Source of the DNA: Kiritimatiellia bacterium
Lineage (GTDB): Bacteria; Verrucomicrobiota; Kiritimatiellia; RFP12; UBA1067
Direction: 5' to 3'
Assembly: GCA_904502135.1 (NCBI GenBank)
Contig: CAJGDE010000117.1
Location: forward strand, 1-5,660
DNA length: 5,660 bases
The position numbers and the translations under genes were made by a program. Shown here piece after piece: positions 5,605 through 5,660 of this stretch. The notes below the pieces were generated by a model. That model was not told the DNA's origin. It made no database searches and worked only from the letters and a program-made list of their open reading frames with translations. How positions within the stretch are numbered: the first letter of the stretch is position 1; the number at the start of each line of letters is the position of its first letter.

Positions 5605-5660
5605 CCTTGTCACCCTGGTCGAGTTCGTCGCGTCGCAGAAACCTTATTTTCGAACATACA

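Larger units (their letters stand above)
5293..5660. other. Non-coding region upstream of the beta-helix enzyme gene
   Basis: This is the only stretch over 300 bases without a credible gene. It holds the promoter at 5303-5332, the 5340-5365 inverted repeat, and short direct repeats: GAGTGTTG at 5369 and 5411, TTATCAAA at 5399 and 5434. It also holds the 5421-5440 palindrome, the 5444-5604 structured element, and an unassigned tail to the right edge. Open frames crossing it lack SDs and recognisable protein features. Confidence 0.7.

Noticed and set aside
5477..5660. Minus-strand frame open from the right edge to a TAA at 5477, possibly a gene tail
   Set aside because: The translation is Gly/Arg-rich with no recognisable motif, and both strands are open here because of base composition. 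The sequence to the right would be needed to revisit this.
1..5660. CRISPR array, tRNA or rRNA gene
   Set aside because: No regularly spaced identical repeats, no cloverleaf with tRNA consensus loops and no rRNA signature were seen on reading both strands.

Overview
The window carries three protein genes, all on the minus strand and read from right to left, plus a non-coding block of about 370 bases at the right edge. The likely source is a Gram-negative, carbohydrate-degrading bacterium. The Pmp-like beta-helix repeats and the secreted beta-helix enzyme with a sugar-binding tail suggest the PVC group (Kiritimatiellota, Lentisphaerota or Verrucomicrobiota). That placement is inferred from protein style only; no rRNA or marker phylogeny is available.

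Region by region, in transcription order. (1) 5293-5660 holds no convincing gene. Its outer part is a G+C-rich, strongly self-complementary element (5444-5604, up to 41 base pairs in six nested arms), followed by several short palindromes and direct repeats. A near-consensus sigma70-type promoter (TTGACG, 18 bp, extended TATAAT at 5332-5303) drives the first gene. (2) 5277-2974 encodes a secreted right-handed beta-helix protein with a CBM9/DOMON-like C-terminal domain, probably a polysaccharide-active enzyme. (3) 2919-1921 encodes full-length glycerol-3-phosphate dehydrogenase GpsA, with all the main family motifs. (4) 1880-1 is the N-terminal 626 residues of a large secreted protein: signal peptide, F5/8 type C (discoidin/CBM32-like) domain, then a beta-helix of FxxN repeats like those of chlamydial Pmp proteins. 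It runs off the left edge.

The gaps between genes are only 54 and 40 bp. I see no convincing terminator or internal promoter in them, so one transcript from the 5303-5332 promoter could cover all three genes. The two secreted proteins plausibly act on or bind glycans outside the cytoplasm. GpsA supplies sn-glycerol-3-phosphate for phospholipid synthesis and has no obvious biochemical link to them; the neighbourhood may be incidental.

The best candidate for something undescribed is the palindromic G+C-rich element at 5444-5604. It looks like a dispersed structured repeat or a structured RNA rather than a gene. The Cys-ladder FxxN beta-helix fused to a discoidin domain is the most interesting protein architecture.
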